49,337 bases of DNA from [Flexibacter] sp. ATCC 35208. Its GTDB lineage: Bacteria; Bacteroidota; Bacteroidia; Chitinophagales; Chitinophagaceae. Location of the stretch: positions 1-49,337 of the forward strand of contig NZ_MTKN01000062.1 of NCBI RefSeq assembly GCF_001975825.1, given 5' to 3'. Under the pieces are notes generated by a model. That model was given only the letters and a program-made list of their open reading frames with translations, was not told the DNA's origin and searched no databases. The position numbers and the translations under genes are program-made. This document shows, in pieces, positions 26,474 through 35,925 of this stretch (positions are counted from its first letter, which is position 1; each line of letters opens with the position of its first letter).

Positions 26474-27982
26474 CTACTTCATACACACCTTATCCCCCGC
26501 CAATATCGCATCCGCCACTTCCATCAACTTCTTATCCGCCGCCTGCAATGAATACAAATAAGTACTATACTGCTGATTCCCAAACGCCAGCAACGCTGAT
26601 ATAATCCCCGACGAAGCATACAGCAAATCCTTATGCACCCGCCACTTATTCTTCTCCCCAAATGGCAGATCCAACGTATAAGGTGACAAAAACGGCGGTC
26701 CCGCCTTCTTATCCGTTCCCCCACCCGCAGGCAAATTCATCAACACATTCGCCAGTGTTCGCAAATTATACATCTCCCCAAACGTCGCATGTATAATCAT
26801 CCCTCTCGGTGAATTGACCATATCATTATACCCTTCTCCCAACAAAAAACTATGCGTTAAAAAATTCAACAACATCCGATAACGCACATCGAATAAATTC
26901 GCCCAGAACTTCGTCTGAAAATCCGTAATCATACTCACCCCATCACTCGGTATAGCACTCTGTTCAGGAGATACATAAGGGTTCGTGAGAATATTCTTAG
27001 AAGGATTAAACGTTTCAGGCAATTTCCGCCATGCCTTATAAATATTCAAAAAACGCTGGAAATGCGATTCATCTGCATCATCCGCATCCGGGTTCTCCCC
27101 CTGCTCTGCAATCGCTTTCACAGCAGCAACGGTATCTGTACGACAAGTTAATGGCACTACCAACACATTCGGTGTATTCGCCGGACTCGCATGCGTTGAA
27201 TTCCCCCTCGCGCCATGATCATACCCACGCTGCCATTCATCCGGCTTCGCCTGAAAAGGATAAGTCTCCACACCAAAGACATCATCAGGTATCATCTCTT
27301 CATTTTCCAACAATTCAATGATGCTTTCAAACAACACACTAATCGGATCACCGATATTCGCCGAAGGCAACAATGCTTTAATCTCCTGCTTGATCGCCTT
27401 GGTCTCTGCATCATCACTATCCTGTACATTCAGCCATCCTGCAGGTGACTCTGCATATACATACTTCGCCAGCGATGCTTTAGACAATGGCTCCAATATA
27501 AAATCAAACGGATACAAAGATGAATCATAAGGAAAATCCTGCCTGGCAAAGTTCAGTGGCGCACCTATCACCCGCAATACATTTTGAATAGATACAAAAT
27601 GCCCCATCTCTTCCTTCGCAATACCCATGATGACTTCCTGCCAACTCTTCACCAGGTCTTTCTGTGCGTCAGGCACATGGTCGCCACCCAGGCTGTAGGC
27701 GGCATACAAATATTGCACCATAAGACTGTGCTCTAACTCCGCATCCACATGGAGCATATAAGTTAACCAGTCCTTAGGATTGAATTCCGGCGGAATCAGC
27801 GGGCCTGCGGTAATACCTTCCGCACTAAATGTAGAGGTATCTCCCGTAATAAATCCGGAGACAGCTTCGGCCGTACCTTCCGTACTAATAAACGCTGCTG
27901 CTCTCAGGGCTGTAACACCCCTTCTTTCAGGACGTGCCTGATCCAGCAGAAATGATAAATGTCGCTGCATGCTACTTCTCAT
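26474..27982 (-). CDS. ferritin-like (VioB/PF12902-type) protein
   Basis: A 502-residue protein whose first half matches the ferritin-like domain found in iminophenyl-pyruvate dimer synthases (RebD/VioB type): AELEHSLMVQYLYAAYSL (carboxylate ligand, about residue 85) and IAKEEMGHFVSIQNVL (E-E-x2-H, about 122-126). The rest lacks a clear domain. Such proteins bind a non-heme di-iron or mono-iron centre. It is the first gene of the minus-strand cluster with the LodA-like oxidase, so it may act on the oxidase product or consume peroxide; that is inference. It starts at the ATG at 27982, divergent from the rhamnosidase gene. Confidence 0.75.
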   Translation of the reverse strand: MRSSMQRHLSFLLDQARPERRGVTALRAAAFISTEGTAEAVSGFITGDTSTFSAEGITAGPLIPPEFNPKDWLTYMLHVDAELEHSLMVQYLYAAYSLGGDHVPDAQKDLVKSWQEVIMGIAKEEMGHFVSIQNVLRVIGAPLNFARQDFPYDSSLYPFDFILEPLSKASLAKYVYAESPAGWLNVQDSDDAETKAIKQEIKALLPSANIGDPISVLFESIIELLENEEMIPDDVFGVETYPFQAKPDEWQRGYDHGARGNSTHASPANTPNVLVVPLTCRTDTVAAVKAIAEQGENPDADDADESHFQRFLNIYKAWRKLPETFNPSKNILTNPYVSPEQSAIPSDGVSMITDFQTKFWANLFDVRYRMLLNFLTHSFLLGEGYNDMVNSPRGMIIHATFGEMYNLRTLANVLMNLPAGGGTDKKAGPPFLSPYTLDLPFGEKNKWRVHKDLLYASSGIISALLAFGNQQYSTYLYSLQAADKKLMEVADAILAGDKVCMK

Positions 27983-28211
27983 AGAATGAAATAGTTAGGG
28001 TCGTGAAGGTGATTGAGTTGTGGTTATAAATATGTTATAAAATGATACCTTAATCGATCATTATTCAGATGAGGGCTTCCATAATCAACATATTTAACGT
28101 CTCGAAAAAGAATATGTTCACCACACAGAAAAAATTATAATTTTCTAATTCATTTTGATAAATTTATCTCCACAGGTCTAAATTCATTCACACATTCCAC
28201 CTCATGCTCTT

Positions 28212-30785
28212 ATGAATAAGCATATCAGTCTTATTTTCTTAGCCCAGGCACTCTATCTTTCCCTTTCCGCACAGGTACAGGTTAAACAACTGCTCACGGA
28301 AGGGCTAAAAGATCCACAAACTATTGACAATGCTCATCCCCGCTTCAGCTGGAAACTCAGCACGGAGCAAAAGAATACCCTTCAATCGGCCTATGAAATC
28401 ACCGTGATGGATGGAAAGAAGACCACATGGACTAGTGGTAAGATCACCTCCGACGAGTCTTTGCATGCCCCCTATGAAGGTGACGCCCTCACTCCCGGCA
28501 AACTATATAGCTGGAAAGTAAAGGTGTGGGATAACCATGGTCATAACAGCGCTTCTACCGAACCCGCTTACTTCCGCATGGGAATCACAGATTGGAAAGC
28601 AAAATGGATAGAACCCGGTTACACCGAACAAGCCACTAACCGCCCATGTCCTATTTTCAAAACCACTTATCGTAATGGAAAGAAAGTAGCTTCGGCTATC
28701 GCTTACATTACCAGTCATGGTTTATACGAAGCCCGCATCAATGATAAAAAAGTAGGTGACGGCTTCCTCACCCCCGGTTTCACCAGCTATAACAAACGCC
28801 TGCAATACCAGGCATACGACGTTACCAACCTCCTGCAATCAGGCGATAACAATATTGAAATCACCGTAGGTTCCGGTTGGTACAGAGGCACCATCGGCTG
28901 GGGAGATAATAAATATGGTAAGACACTGGGTGTGTTATACCAAATGGAAGTCACCTATACCGACGGCACTAAAGAAACCATCATCTCCGACGAACACTGG
29001 AAATCAGGCACCGGCAAGATCACCTACTCCGAGATCTATAACGGCGAATGGCAGGATAACCGCAAAGAAACCACATGGACAGGTGTGAAAGTGATCGACG
29101 TTCCCCTGAACAACCTAGTAGCAAGCGTGGCGCCTCCTGTTACCAAACACCAGGTCTTCAGCAATATCAAGATGATCAAAACTCCTGCCGGTGAAAACGT
29201 GATCGACTTTGGCCAGAACCTCTCCGGCTTTGTTCACTTCAAAGCTAGCGGTCAACCCGGCGACAGCATCATCCTCGAACATGGCGAGATCCTGGACAAG
29301 AAAGGCAACTTCTACAATGCCAACCTCCGCACCGCTGCTGCTAAAGACATCTTCGTACTCAGCGGCAAAGGGGAAGAATACTTCGAACCACATTTTACCT
29401 TCCATGGTTTCCGGTACGTAAGAGTCAGGACCAAAGCTAAAATGACCGGCATAGAAGCAGTAGCCATTTATTCAAACACACCCGCTACCGGCGATTTCGA
29501 GTGCTCCAACGCTATGATCAACCAACTCCAGCATAATATTCAATGGAGCCAGGTGGACAACTTCGTAGACATTCCGACCGATTGCCCACAGCGTGATGAA
29601 CGTCTTGGCTGGACAGGCGATGCACAGGCCTTTGTGCAAACTGCTACCTTCAATCACAACGTCAATACCTTCTTTACTAAATGGCTCCGTGACCTGGCAG
29701 CTGATCAGTTACAAAATGGTTCCGTGCCTTACGTGATTCCTAACGTACTAGGCAATGACGCCACTGGTTCTGCCGGCTGGGGAGATGCCGCCACCGTAGT
29801 GCCCTGGACAATGTACCAGGTATACAGCGACAAGCGCCTCTTAGAACAACAATATCCTTCTATGAAAGGATGGGTTGATTTCATCCAACTGCAATCTCCC
29901 AATAACATGTGGGCTAGTGGCTCGCACTTTGGCGACTGGTTATCTTATAAATCAGAGAACCGTTATGCCGACACCTATACTTATATCACCACCCAATGTT
30001 ACTACGCGTTATCCACCCAACTCGTGATTAACGCAGCCAAAGTGCTCGGCAAACAGGATGATGTGGCAAAATATTCCGCCTTACTGAAAAAAATCAAAGA
30101 CGCCTTTTGTGCGGAGTATGTGACCCCCAATGGTCGTATCATGTCTAATACCCAGACCTCTTATGTACTGGCGCTGGCATTTGACATGCTACCAGAAAAC
30201 ATCAGGGCGATGGCGGCAAAGAATCTTGTGGATGACATTGCCAGCTATAATAATCACCTGACCACCGGTTTCCTGGGTACCTATTTATTGTCAAATACGT
30301 TGACCAGGTTTGGCTATACAGATGTTGCCTATAAGCTCTTATTGCAAGAAACCTATCCGTCCTGGTTATACCCTGTAAAAATGGGGGCGACCACGATATG
30401 GGAGCGTTGGGATGGCATGAAAACGGACAGTACCTTCCAGACAACAGACATGAACTCCTTTAACCACTACGCCTATGGCGCCATCGGAGATTGGATGTAT
30501 AAAAACATCACAGGGATTAATATGGACTCATCCACCACCGGCTTTAAAAAGATCAGAATTATGCCGAGACCGGGTGGCAACCTGACTTATGCAAAGGCCA
30601 GTTATGAGAGTGGATATGGCAAAATTGGCGTAGACTGGAAAATTCAGGACACAAAATTTATCATGGATGTAGAGATACCTGTTAACACCACTGCCGAAAT
30701 CTATGTACCTGGAAAAGAAGGGAAAGAGGAAGTCGGAAGCGGTAAATATCACTATGAATCCACTATAAATACCACAAAAAAGTAG
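28212..30785 (+). CDS. alpha-L-rhamnosidase, GH78
   Basis: An 857-residue secreted enzyme. A signal peptide occupies about residues 1-20 (LIFLAQALYLSLSAQ). It is followed by beta-sandwich domains and then the GH78 (alpha/alpha)6 barrel. The hallmark DCPQRDERLGWTGD lies near residues 457-470, with the DE pair giving the general acid, and TTIWERWDG near 727-735 supplies another conserved glutamate. It removes terminal alpha-L-rhamnose from plant glycosides or polysaccharides, probably in the periplasm. No SusC/SusD pair is adjacent. Codon use is richer in GC than in the defence island. Confidence 0.93.
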   Translation: MNKHISLIFLAQALYLSLSAQVQVKQLLTEGLKDPQTIDNAHPRFSWKLSTEQKNTLQSAYEITVMDGKKTTWTSGKITSDESLHAPYEGDALTPGKLYSWKVKVWDNHGHNSASTEPAYFRMGITDWKAKWIEPGYTEQATNRPCPIFKTTYRNGKKVASAIAYITSHGLYEARINDKKVGDGFLTPGFTSYNKRLQYQAYDVTNLLQSGDNNIEITVGSGWYRGTIGWGDNKYGKTLGVLYQMEVTYTDGTKETIISDEHWKSGTGKITYSEIYNGEWQDNRKETTWTGVKVIDVPLNNLVASVAPPVTKHQVFSNIKMIKTPAGENVIDFGQNLSGFVHFKASGQPGDSIILEHGEILDKKGNFYNANLRTAAAKDIFVLSGKGEEYFEPHFTFHGFRYVRVRTKAKMTGIEAVAIYSNTPATGDFECSNAMINQLQHNIQWSQVDNFVDIPTDCPQRDERLGWTGDAQAFVQTATFNHNVNTFFTKWLRDLAADQLQNGSVPYVIPNVLGNDATGSAGWGDAATVVPWTMYQVYSDKRLLEQQYPSMKGWVDFIQLQSPNNMWASGSHFGDWLSYKSENRYADTYTYITTQCYYALSTQLVINAAKVLGKQDDVAKYSALLKKIKDAFCAEYVTPNGRIMSNTQTSYVLALAFDMLPENIRAMAAKNLVDDIASYNNHLTTGFLGTYLLSNTLTRFGYTDVAYKLLLQETYPSWLYPVKMGATTIWERWDGMKTDSTFQTTDMNSFNHYAYGAIGDWMYKNITGINMDSSTTGFKKIRIMPRPGGNLTYAKASYESGYGKIGVDWKIQDTKFIMDVEIPVNTTAEIYVPGKEGKEEVGSGKYHYESTINTTKK

Positions 30786-30879
30786 ACATTATCTCCGGAT
30801 AATCATCGATTAATATTGGCAAGACAACGGTCAAAATCCTATATTTAGGCCCCGATTGCTTTTTTTAAAGGATGATAAT

Positions 30880-32373
30880 ATGGAAAATTCAAGGAGTCTA
30901 ACGGAGTTCATCGCTGATTTTGAGCGGGCGCTTAGACGAATATTTTATGAACAAAACGATATTAATCAGTTAAGTCTTCAGCGGGGCTTACCCGATAATA
31001 TATGGAAGGATATTATGGACATGGCGCCTCTTTCTGTAGCCATACCAACGGCATACGGAGGTAGAGGAGCGGTTGTAAAAGAATGTCTTTCATTATTGTC
31101 TGCCGCGGCTTATGAGTCTTTGCCGCTATCGCTGACCTTTGGGATTAATATCGCTTTGTTCCTGGAGCCGCTGGCCAAATACGGTAATGACAAAATAAAA
31201 AAGGAAGTATTTGACAACTTCCTGCACCACCAGAGTATGGGGGGCCTCATGATCACGGAGCCTGATTTTGGGAGTGATGCCTTGAATATGATGACGGCTT
31301 ACAAGGAGCTGAGTGACACTTTCGCCATCAAAGGTTCCAAGCACTGGCAAGGTCTGACCGGCCAGGCAAACTACTGGCTGATTGCTGCCAGAAAGGAACA
31401 GGAAGATGGCAGTTTGTCAAGAGACGTTGATTTCTTCATGGCAGACAACTGTAAGGAAGAGCAAAAAATCATTGTGGAGTCATATTACAATAATCTTGGT
31501 TTGTATATGATTCCCTATGGACTGAATAAAATCGACATACAGGTGCCTAAGGAACAGATATTGATTCCGGAAAGTACTGGTATTAAGATGATGCTGGACA
31601 TCCTGCACAGAAGTAGGATGCAGTTCCCGGGTATGGGTATGGGCTTTATCAAACGAATGTTGGACGAAGCTCTGGATCATACCAAGAACAGGATGGTAGG
31701 TGCGGGCAACCTCTACGCCATGGACTCCATTAAGTTCCAGCTGTCACGTATACAAACAGCGTTTACCATCTGCTCTGCGATGTGTTACAAAAGCAGCAAG
31801 ATCAGCGGTATTGAAAATAACCTGGCTACAGAAGGACTGGAAGCGAACAGTATGAAGGCCCTCGTGACCGACCTGATGCACGAGTCCGCCCAGCTGTGTT
31901 TGCAGTTGTCCGGCGCCAACGGCTATAAGATCAGCCATATTGCGGGTAGAGGTATAGTAGACAGCCGGCCTTTCCAGATCTTTGAAGGCTCCAACGAGAT
32001 GTTGTACACACAGATCGCGGATGTGGTGATGAAGAAGATGAAGCGCCATCATACCAGCAGTCTGTACGACTTCCTGTCTACCTTCCCGTTGACACAGCGA
32101 TCATCAGAATACTTTAAAGAACAGCTTGCCTGCGATATATCCACGACCCTGACCCAACGTAAAATGGTGGATCTGGGTAAAATCATCAGCAGACTCATTT
32201 GTACAGATTATACACTGGAAATGGAAGATGCAGGGTTCAGAAAAGACCTGGTAGAGAACTGTATTGGCAACGTGCGGATAGAAATAGCGCACCTGGTATC
32301 CAATCTCGGCATTCCGAACCTGTCAGTTCCGGTAGACGACTATCGGGCAGACAGCGACTGGTTCTCCCTATAA
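30880..32373 (+). CDS. acyl-CoA dehydrogenase family protein
   Basis: A 497-residue flavoprotein, starting at the ATG at 30880 after an AAAGGA ribosome binding site; a TTG 24 bases upstream is less likely. It has the acyl-CoA dehydrogenase order: helical N-terminus, beta domain with MITEPDFGSDA, and helical C-terminus with FEGSNEMLYTQIADVV, whose glutamate fits the catalytic base. It oxidises an acyl-CoA or acyl-carrier-protein thioester and passes electrons to an electron-transfer flavoprotein. The substrate is unknown. It may be co-transcribed with the rhamnosidase but the 95-base gap and unrelated role make this doubtful. A terminator follows. Confidence 0.85.
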   Translation: MENSRSLTEFIADFERALRRIFYEQNDINQLSLQRGLPDNIWKDIMDMAPLSVAIPTAYGGRGAVVKECLSLLSAAAYESLPLSLTFGINIALFLEPLAKYGNDKIKKEVFDNFLHHQSMGGLMITEPDFGSDALNMMTAYKELSDTFAIKGSKHWQGLTGQANYWLIAARKEQEDGSLSRDVDFFMADNCKEEQKIIVESYYNNLGLYMIPYGLNKIDIQVPKEQILIPESTGIKMMLDILHRSRMQFPGMGMGFIKRMLDEALDHTKNRMVGAGNLYAMDSIKFQLSRIQTAFTICSAMCYKSSKISGIENNLATEGLEANSMKALVTDLMHESAQLCLQLSGANGYKISHIAGRGIVDSRPFQIFEGSNEMLYTQIADVVMKKMKRHHTSSLYDFLSTFPLTQRSSEYFKEQLACDISTTLTQRKMVDLGKIISRLICTDYTLEMEDAGFRKDLVENCIGNVRIEIAHLVSNLGIPNLSVPVDDYRADSDWFSL

Positions 32374-32391
32374 GAACGATATTTAGTTAAT

Positions 32392-32422
32392 ATAAGCGCT
32401 GGCAACAGCGCTTATGTTTTTT
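32392..32422 (+). terminator. terminator of the acyl-CoA dehydrogenase gene
   Basis: A perfect 10-bp stem (ataagcgctg / cagcgcttat) with a gcaa tetraloop is followed by gttttttat. It starts 19 bases after the stop codon. Confidence 0.85.
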
Positions 32423-32440
32423 ATAGCCAAAAATAAAACG

Positions 32441-32448
32441 TACCTTTG
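32441..32448 (+). promoter_or_regulatory. TAnnTTTG promoter element
   Basis: The octamer tacctttg fits the Bacteroidota -7 consensus TAnnTTTG. It lies just past the terminator of the previous gene, and the next plus-strand gene begins at 32651, which would give a leader of about 195 nt. Confidence 0.5.
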
Positions 32449-32650
32449 CTATAATTTAGCATCTGTCTGGCACTATTATATAATACTAAATTATCCAACA
32501 CTAACAGCGATCCAGACTAATACTACACCTTGCTATTACTTATCTATTGAGATGATAGTTAGCCTCGTATGGGGATGCCATTTTCTATTAAATTTATTAC
32601 TAACATCGATCAATTCCTTTTGATCTATTCTATCACCAATTTTTTTTACT

Positions 32651-32863
32651 ATGGCAATAAGCTGGAATAAAAAGACAAAAGAGAATAAAAAGAAGGTTGC
32701 AAAGCAGCAGAAAGAGGACAGGAAACAGGAGAGGAAAGCGAATTCTGCAAAAGGACAAGGCCTGGAAAGTATGATGGCTTACCTGGATGAGGATGGCAAT
32801 CTGACAACGGTTCCGCCAGAGGAACGTGAGAAAGTTAAAAAAGAAGACAAAGAACAAGAATAA
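32651..32863 (+). CDS. small highly charged protein, unknown function
   Basis: A 70-residue protein that is nearly all Lys, Glu, Asp, Gln and Arg in its first 35 residues (KKTKENKKKVAKQQKED) and then has a short conserved-looking part, GLESMMAYLDEDGNLTTVPP. Small proteins of this form are common next to cold-shock genes in Bacteroidota, as far as I recall, but no cold-shock gene is present here. It has no membrane segment or signal. A long leader and a strong hairpin after the stop support a real, separately transcribed gene. Confidence 0.7.
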   Translation: MAISWNKKTKENKKKVAKQQKEDRKQERKANSAKGQGLESMMAYLDEDGNLTTVPPEEREKVKKEDKEQE

Positions 32864-32893
32864 TTAAAGGGGAGAGCCCCCCCTTTAATTAAT
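32861..32893 (+). terminator. hairpin after the small charged protein
   Basis: Arms taattaaagggg and ccccctttaatta pair around a short loop, beginning at the stop codon itself. There is no long T-run, so termination is likely but not certain. Confidence 0.6.
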
Positions 32894-32925
32894 GTTCTAG
32901 TGGAGTTATGTTTTTAGTGGTGGGG

Positions 32926-33021
32926 TCACGTGTATGTTTTTAGCATTGCTTTTACCGCACTCTTTCTATGCTTAGATACAGGAATCTCCTTCTCTGTATA
33001 GTTCAATCCCAGAATACTGCT
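32926..33021 (-). pseudogene. possible LytTR-domain tail fragment
   Basis: A short minus-strand open piece encodes ILGLNYTEKEIPVSKHRK and about ten more residues to a stop. The EIPVSKHRK pattern resembles the end of LytTR DNA-binding domains. A stop codon lies directly upstream and no more of the gene can be read, so it is at best a relic. Confidence 0.25.
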
Positions 33022-33505
33022 TTACATGCAACTTATTTACTCAATGCAATCGGGTAAATCCATACCTGCTTAATAGCTTATCATTTAAATACAATGAGAA
33101 GTGCTATCCGATTTGTCAAATAACCGGCCATTTATGATCAAGTATCTATAGCAGGTTCTTTAATCCTTCATTTTCCCTCTCACTTTAAATGATATTATGG
33201 AGTATCGATCTCCCTGATTAATAACAATGTTAGTTTCATCTTTTGCGGGGGAAAACTAACAGTGCATCACAAGAGGAATAATCAAGGAATGTGAAAATGG
33301 GGGCGATGGTTATGAATCTGGAAGCTAACAAAGCTATCATTTGTGCACTACTAAGGTCAGACTTCTCACTCTTACATCATTATTAATCATGCAATTCTTA
33401 ATCATAATAAAAAAGTAAAAATTCCCTTTTTTATTGAATTTCCTGATGTAACTTAATATTGTAATGGCCCTGTAATAGGGTTCATTAGCCAATACACCAC
33501 GATTT
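33022..33505. other. intergenic spacer
   Basis: About 480 AT-rich bases before the zeta-toxin-like gene. No open frame with protein character, RNA gene or clear inverted repeat was seen. Its length suggests decayed sequence. Confidence 0.5.
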
Positions 33506-34438
33506 ATGAGTGCAAATTATTCTCGACTCCTTCGGGATGACGACTTAGTACAACATTTTATTGAAAAAGTTCTTCAATTCAGAACTACTCCAAAAATCAT
33601 CAGGAAAATTGTGACAAGTGAGAAAATGTTGATGGATTTTAAGGAGGAAGAAAACACGTTAATTAGTACAAAGCATAGAGACAGAGATTATGTAAGTGAA
33701 CTAGATAGATGGAACTTAAGAGAACGTATTATTTCCGAATTGTATACACTACAAAGATTGGGGAATGAGGATGAAACAACACTGGGGGCAGGAGGTGCCT
33801 TACCTCGCATACCTGTAAGATCAGAAAGAAGAGCCTTCATACTAATAGGGCCTCCGGCATCAGGAAAATCTTCTATAGCAAATGCTATATCTGAAGATGA
33901 AGGTGCTATCATCTTAGATTCTGATTTCGCCAAAAGGAAATTGCCTGAATTTGAATATGACTGCGGGGCAACCCTTGTTCAGGAAGAATCCAATAAAATT
34001 GTTTTTGGCTTTGGAGAAAACAATCCACAAAAAATTCAATCATTATATAACCGGGCTATTGAAAATGGAAACAATTTGGTAATTCCTAAAGTTGGACCAG
34101 ATCCAAAATCCATAATTAAACTCGCCGAAACGCTGACTAAAATTGACTATCAGGTCAACTTAACATTAGTTTCTCTAAAACGGAGAGAAGCCACCATCAG
34201 GGCATTACATCGTTTTAATACTACCAAAAGGTATGTTCCACTGGGGTATATATTTGATCAGGTTGGAAACGACCCGCTGCTGACATATTACTTAGTGAAA
34301 GAGAAAGGACAGGAATTTTTCAGCAGCTTTGGAGCTATTAGTACAGATGTTAATCTAAACGAAGCCCCTGAATGCATTGATCTAAAAGGAGATAATCCGG
34401 CTAAAAAATATAAACTTAATCAAGATCGATTTTTTTAA
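33506..34438 (+). CDS. zeta-toxin-like P-loop kinase
   Basis: A 310-residue protein. The N-terminal 110 residues are helical and of unknown role. A P-loop, GPPASGKS, lies at about residues 115-122, followed by an ILDSDFAKRKLPE segment that matches the acidic substrate-binding loop of zeta toxins. A basic lid-type segment, LKRREATIRALHR, comes later. Zeta toxins phosphorylate UDP-N-acetylglucosamine-type sugars and block wall synthesis. An epsilon-type antitoxin is not encoded upstream; a 64-residue protein follows 15 bases downstream and could be a partner. The extra N-terminal region could act as a built-in inhibitor. It may also be a non-toxin kinase. Confidence 0.65.
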   Translation: MSANYSRLLRDDDLVQHFIEKVLQFRTTPKIIRKIVTSEKMLMDFKEEENTLISTKHRDRDYVSELDRWNLRERIISELYTLQRLGNEDETTLGAGGALPRIPVRSERRAFILIGPPASGKSSIANAISEDEGAIILDSDFAKRKLPEFEYDCGATLVQEESNKIVFGFGENNPQKIQSLYNRAIENGNNLVIPKVGPDPKSIIKLAETLTKIDYQVNLTLVSLKRREATIRALHRFNTTKRYVPLGYIFDQVGNDPLLTYYLVKEKGQEFFSSFGAISTDVNLNEAPECIDLKGDNPAKKYKLNQDRFF

Positions 34439-34453
34439 CCAAACTGGCTTCAT

Positions 34454-34648
34454 ATGCAAAAGAAAATTATGACCGGGAAAATTTCTAAAAAGAAAAACAG
34501 AAGAGTTCCTAGAGGTTTTAAAAAAACAGACGCGCTGGTAAACAAAATGGACAGATACTACAGAGCTCTCTCTTACATTTATAAAGTGGAATCCGAAGCA
34601 ATTGATATAATGATTGCATCTACAAATGCTTTTATTGCAAAGCAATAA
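34454..34648 (+). CDS. small basic protein downstream of zeta-like kinase
   Basis: A 64-residue protein, rich in Lys/Arg at its N-terminus (KISKKKNRRVPRGFKK) and helical in its C-terminal half (YRALSYIYKVESEAIDI). It starts 15 bases after the zeta-like gene and shares its terminator, so the two form an operon. This makes it a candidate antitoxin or accessory protein. I do not recognise the family. Confidence 0.6.
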   Translation: MQKKIMTGKISKKKNRRVPRGFKKTDALVNKMDRYYRALSYIYKVESEAIDIMIASTNAFIAKQ

Positions 34649-34670
34649 ATTTGAATAGCGATGTATCTAT

Positions 34671-34707
34671 AATAAAATCCTGCATTGTTAAAATGCAGGA
34701 TTTTATT
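34671..34707. terminator. bidirectional terminator hairpin
   Basis: A perfect 16-bp inverted repeat, aataaaatcctgcatt / aatgcaggattttatt, with a 5-nt loop. Its arms carry A-runs on one side and T-runs on the other. It ends the zeta-like operon and could work on both strands. Confidence 0.85.
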
Positions 34708-34836
34708 ATTAAAACGAACAAACATCTACATAAAAAAATCTGGTCATCAGGATATCGATCTCCTTAAAAAAATTCTTCAAAATTTAAATATTCAGTGCAT
34801 AATGCGTACTCCTCCCACCACCTCCAATATAAATAA

Positions 34837-35076
34837 CCGCCCCATAAATCAGGTGTAAATGGCCATCCATTTATCAAACCCACCCAAAGCATTCACGCAG
34901 AACTCACCTACGTCTACCACCAGAATTATATCTTCATGACTAGTTATGGCAAAGAGAAAAGCCTCTTCCAACAAGTCGTGACTTTAATACCACCTGACAC
35001 ATTCATCTATTACTGGAACAACTACGGTTTCTCCAAATCCCTTGCACTCACCTCCCTGATCAAGATTAATGAATAG
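34837..35076 (+). pseudogene. C-terminal gene fragment
   Basis: An open piece of 79 codons without a usable start encodes FIKPTQSIHAELTYVYHQ, YIFMTSYGKEKSLFQQVV and so on to a stop codon at 35074-35076. The composition looks genuinely protein-like (aromatic-rich alternating strands), as in calycin-type beta-barrel proteins, but I cannot name the family. An in-frame stop directly upstream suggests truncation. Confidence 0.4.
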
Positions 35077-35136
35077 TGTTAAACATTTCGAAGAAATCGT
35101 CAAGTCTTAGAACGTCGGTGCCATGATCTTTGTAGC

Positions 35137-35925
35137 ATGAAAAAAACAATCTTCATCACCGGCACCTCAACCGGCTTTGGCCGTGAGGCGACTAAATTAT
35201 TTCAGCAACACGGCTGGAATGTAATCGCGACGATGCGCAATCCTGACAAAGAAGCGGAGTTGCAGCAGTTGGAAAATGTACTCGTTACCAGGTTGGATGT
35301 ACAGGACCAGACTTCTATTACACAGGCGGTGAACGAAGGGTTGAACCGCTTTGGCAAAATAGATGTGCTCATCAATAATGCAGGATATAGTGTGATGGGC
35401 GCTTTCGAATCTTCTACCCACGAGCAGTTACTACAAATGTACAAGGTGAATGTATTCGGTCTCATGGACGTGACACGGGCTATCCTGCCTTATATGAGAG
35501 AGCAGGGACATGGTACGATCATTAACCTCTCCTCTATTGCAGGTGTATTTGGTTTCCCTTTTGGGAGTCCGTATGTGAGTAGTAAATTTGCAGTAGAAGG
35601 ATTTTCAGAATCTTTACATCATGAGCTCAAGCCTTTAAATATTGGTGTAAAACTCATCGAACCGGGCTCTGTCGATACGAATTTCCGTAACAACGTACAG
35701 TTGATCAAAAATGAAATTGCGGCTTACAATGAACATTTTGCAACTTTCATGGGTAATTTATCAGCTTTGACAGCGCCTATGAAACCAACCACAGCAGCAG
35801 ATGTAGCGCAATTGATCTACGAAGCAGCGACAGACAATACAGACCGGCTGAGATATATGATTGGAGAAGATGCTGAATTTTATATCAGGGAAAAAAATAA
35901 CCAGGAAATACCATGGCAATCATAG
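35137..35925 (+). CDS. short-chain dehydrogenase/reductase
   Basis: A 262-residue classical SDR. The cofactor motif is TGTSTGFG (residues 8-15), NNAG is at 80-83, and the catalytic residues are a serine in NLSS (132-133), Y146 and K150 (YVSSK). PG near 178 fits the nicotinamide loop. The arginine in ATMRNP suggests preference for NADP. Substrate unknown. Its C-terminal segment (IGEDAEFY...PWQS) is the seed of a 69-bp array that runs into the next gene, an AraC regulator on the same strand. This pairing is common in Bacteroidota. Confidence 0.92.
   Translation: MKKTIFITGTSTGFGREATKLFQQHGWNVIATMRNPDKEAELQQLENVLVTRLDVQDQTSITQAVNEGLNRFGKIDVLINNAGYSVMGAFESSTHEQLLQMYKVNVFGLMDVTRAILPYMREQGHGTIINLSSIAGVFGFPFGSPYVSSKFAVEGFSESLHHELKPLNIGVKLIEPGSVDTNFRNNVQLIKNEIAAYNEHFATFMGNLSALTAPMKPTTAADVAQLIYEAATDNTDRLRYMIGEDAEFYIREKNNQEIPWQS

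Noticed and set aside
32414..32623. 69-codon frame before the small charged protein
   Set aside because: It begins within the terminator, overlaps the promoter element and shows no coding character.
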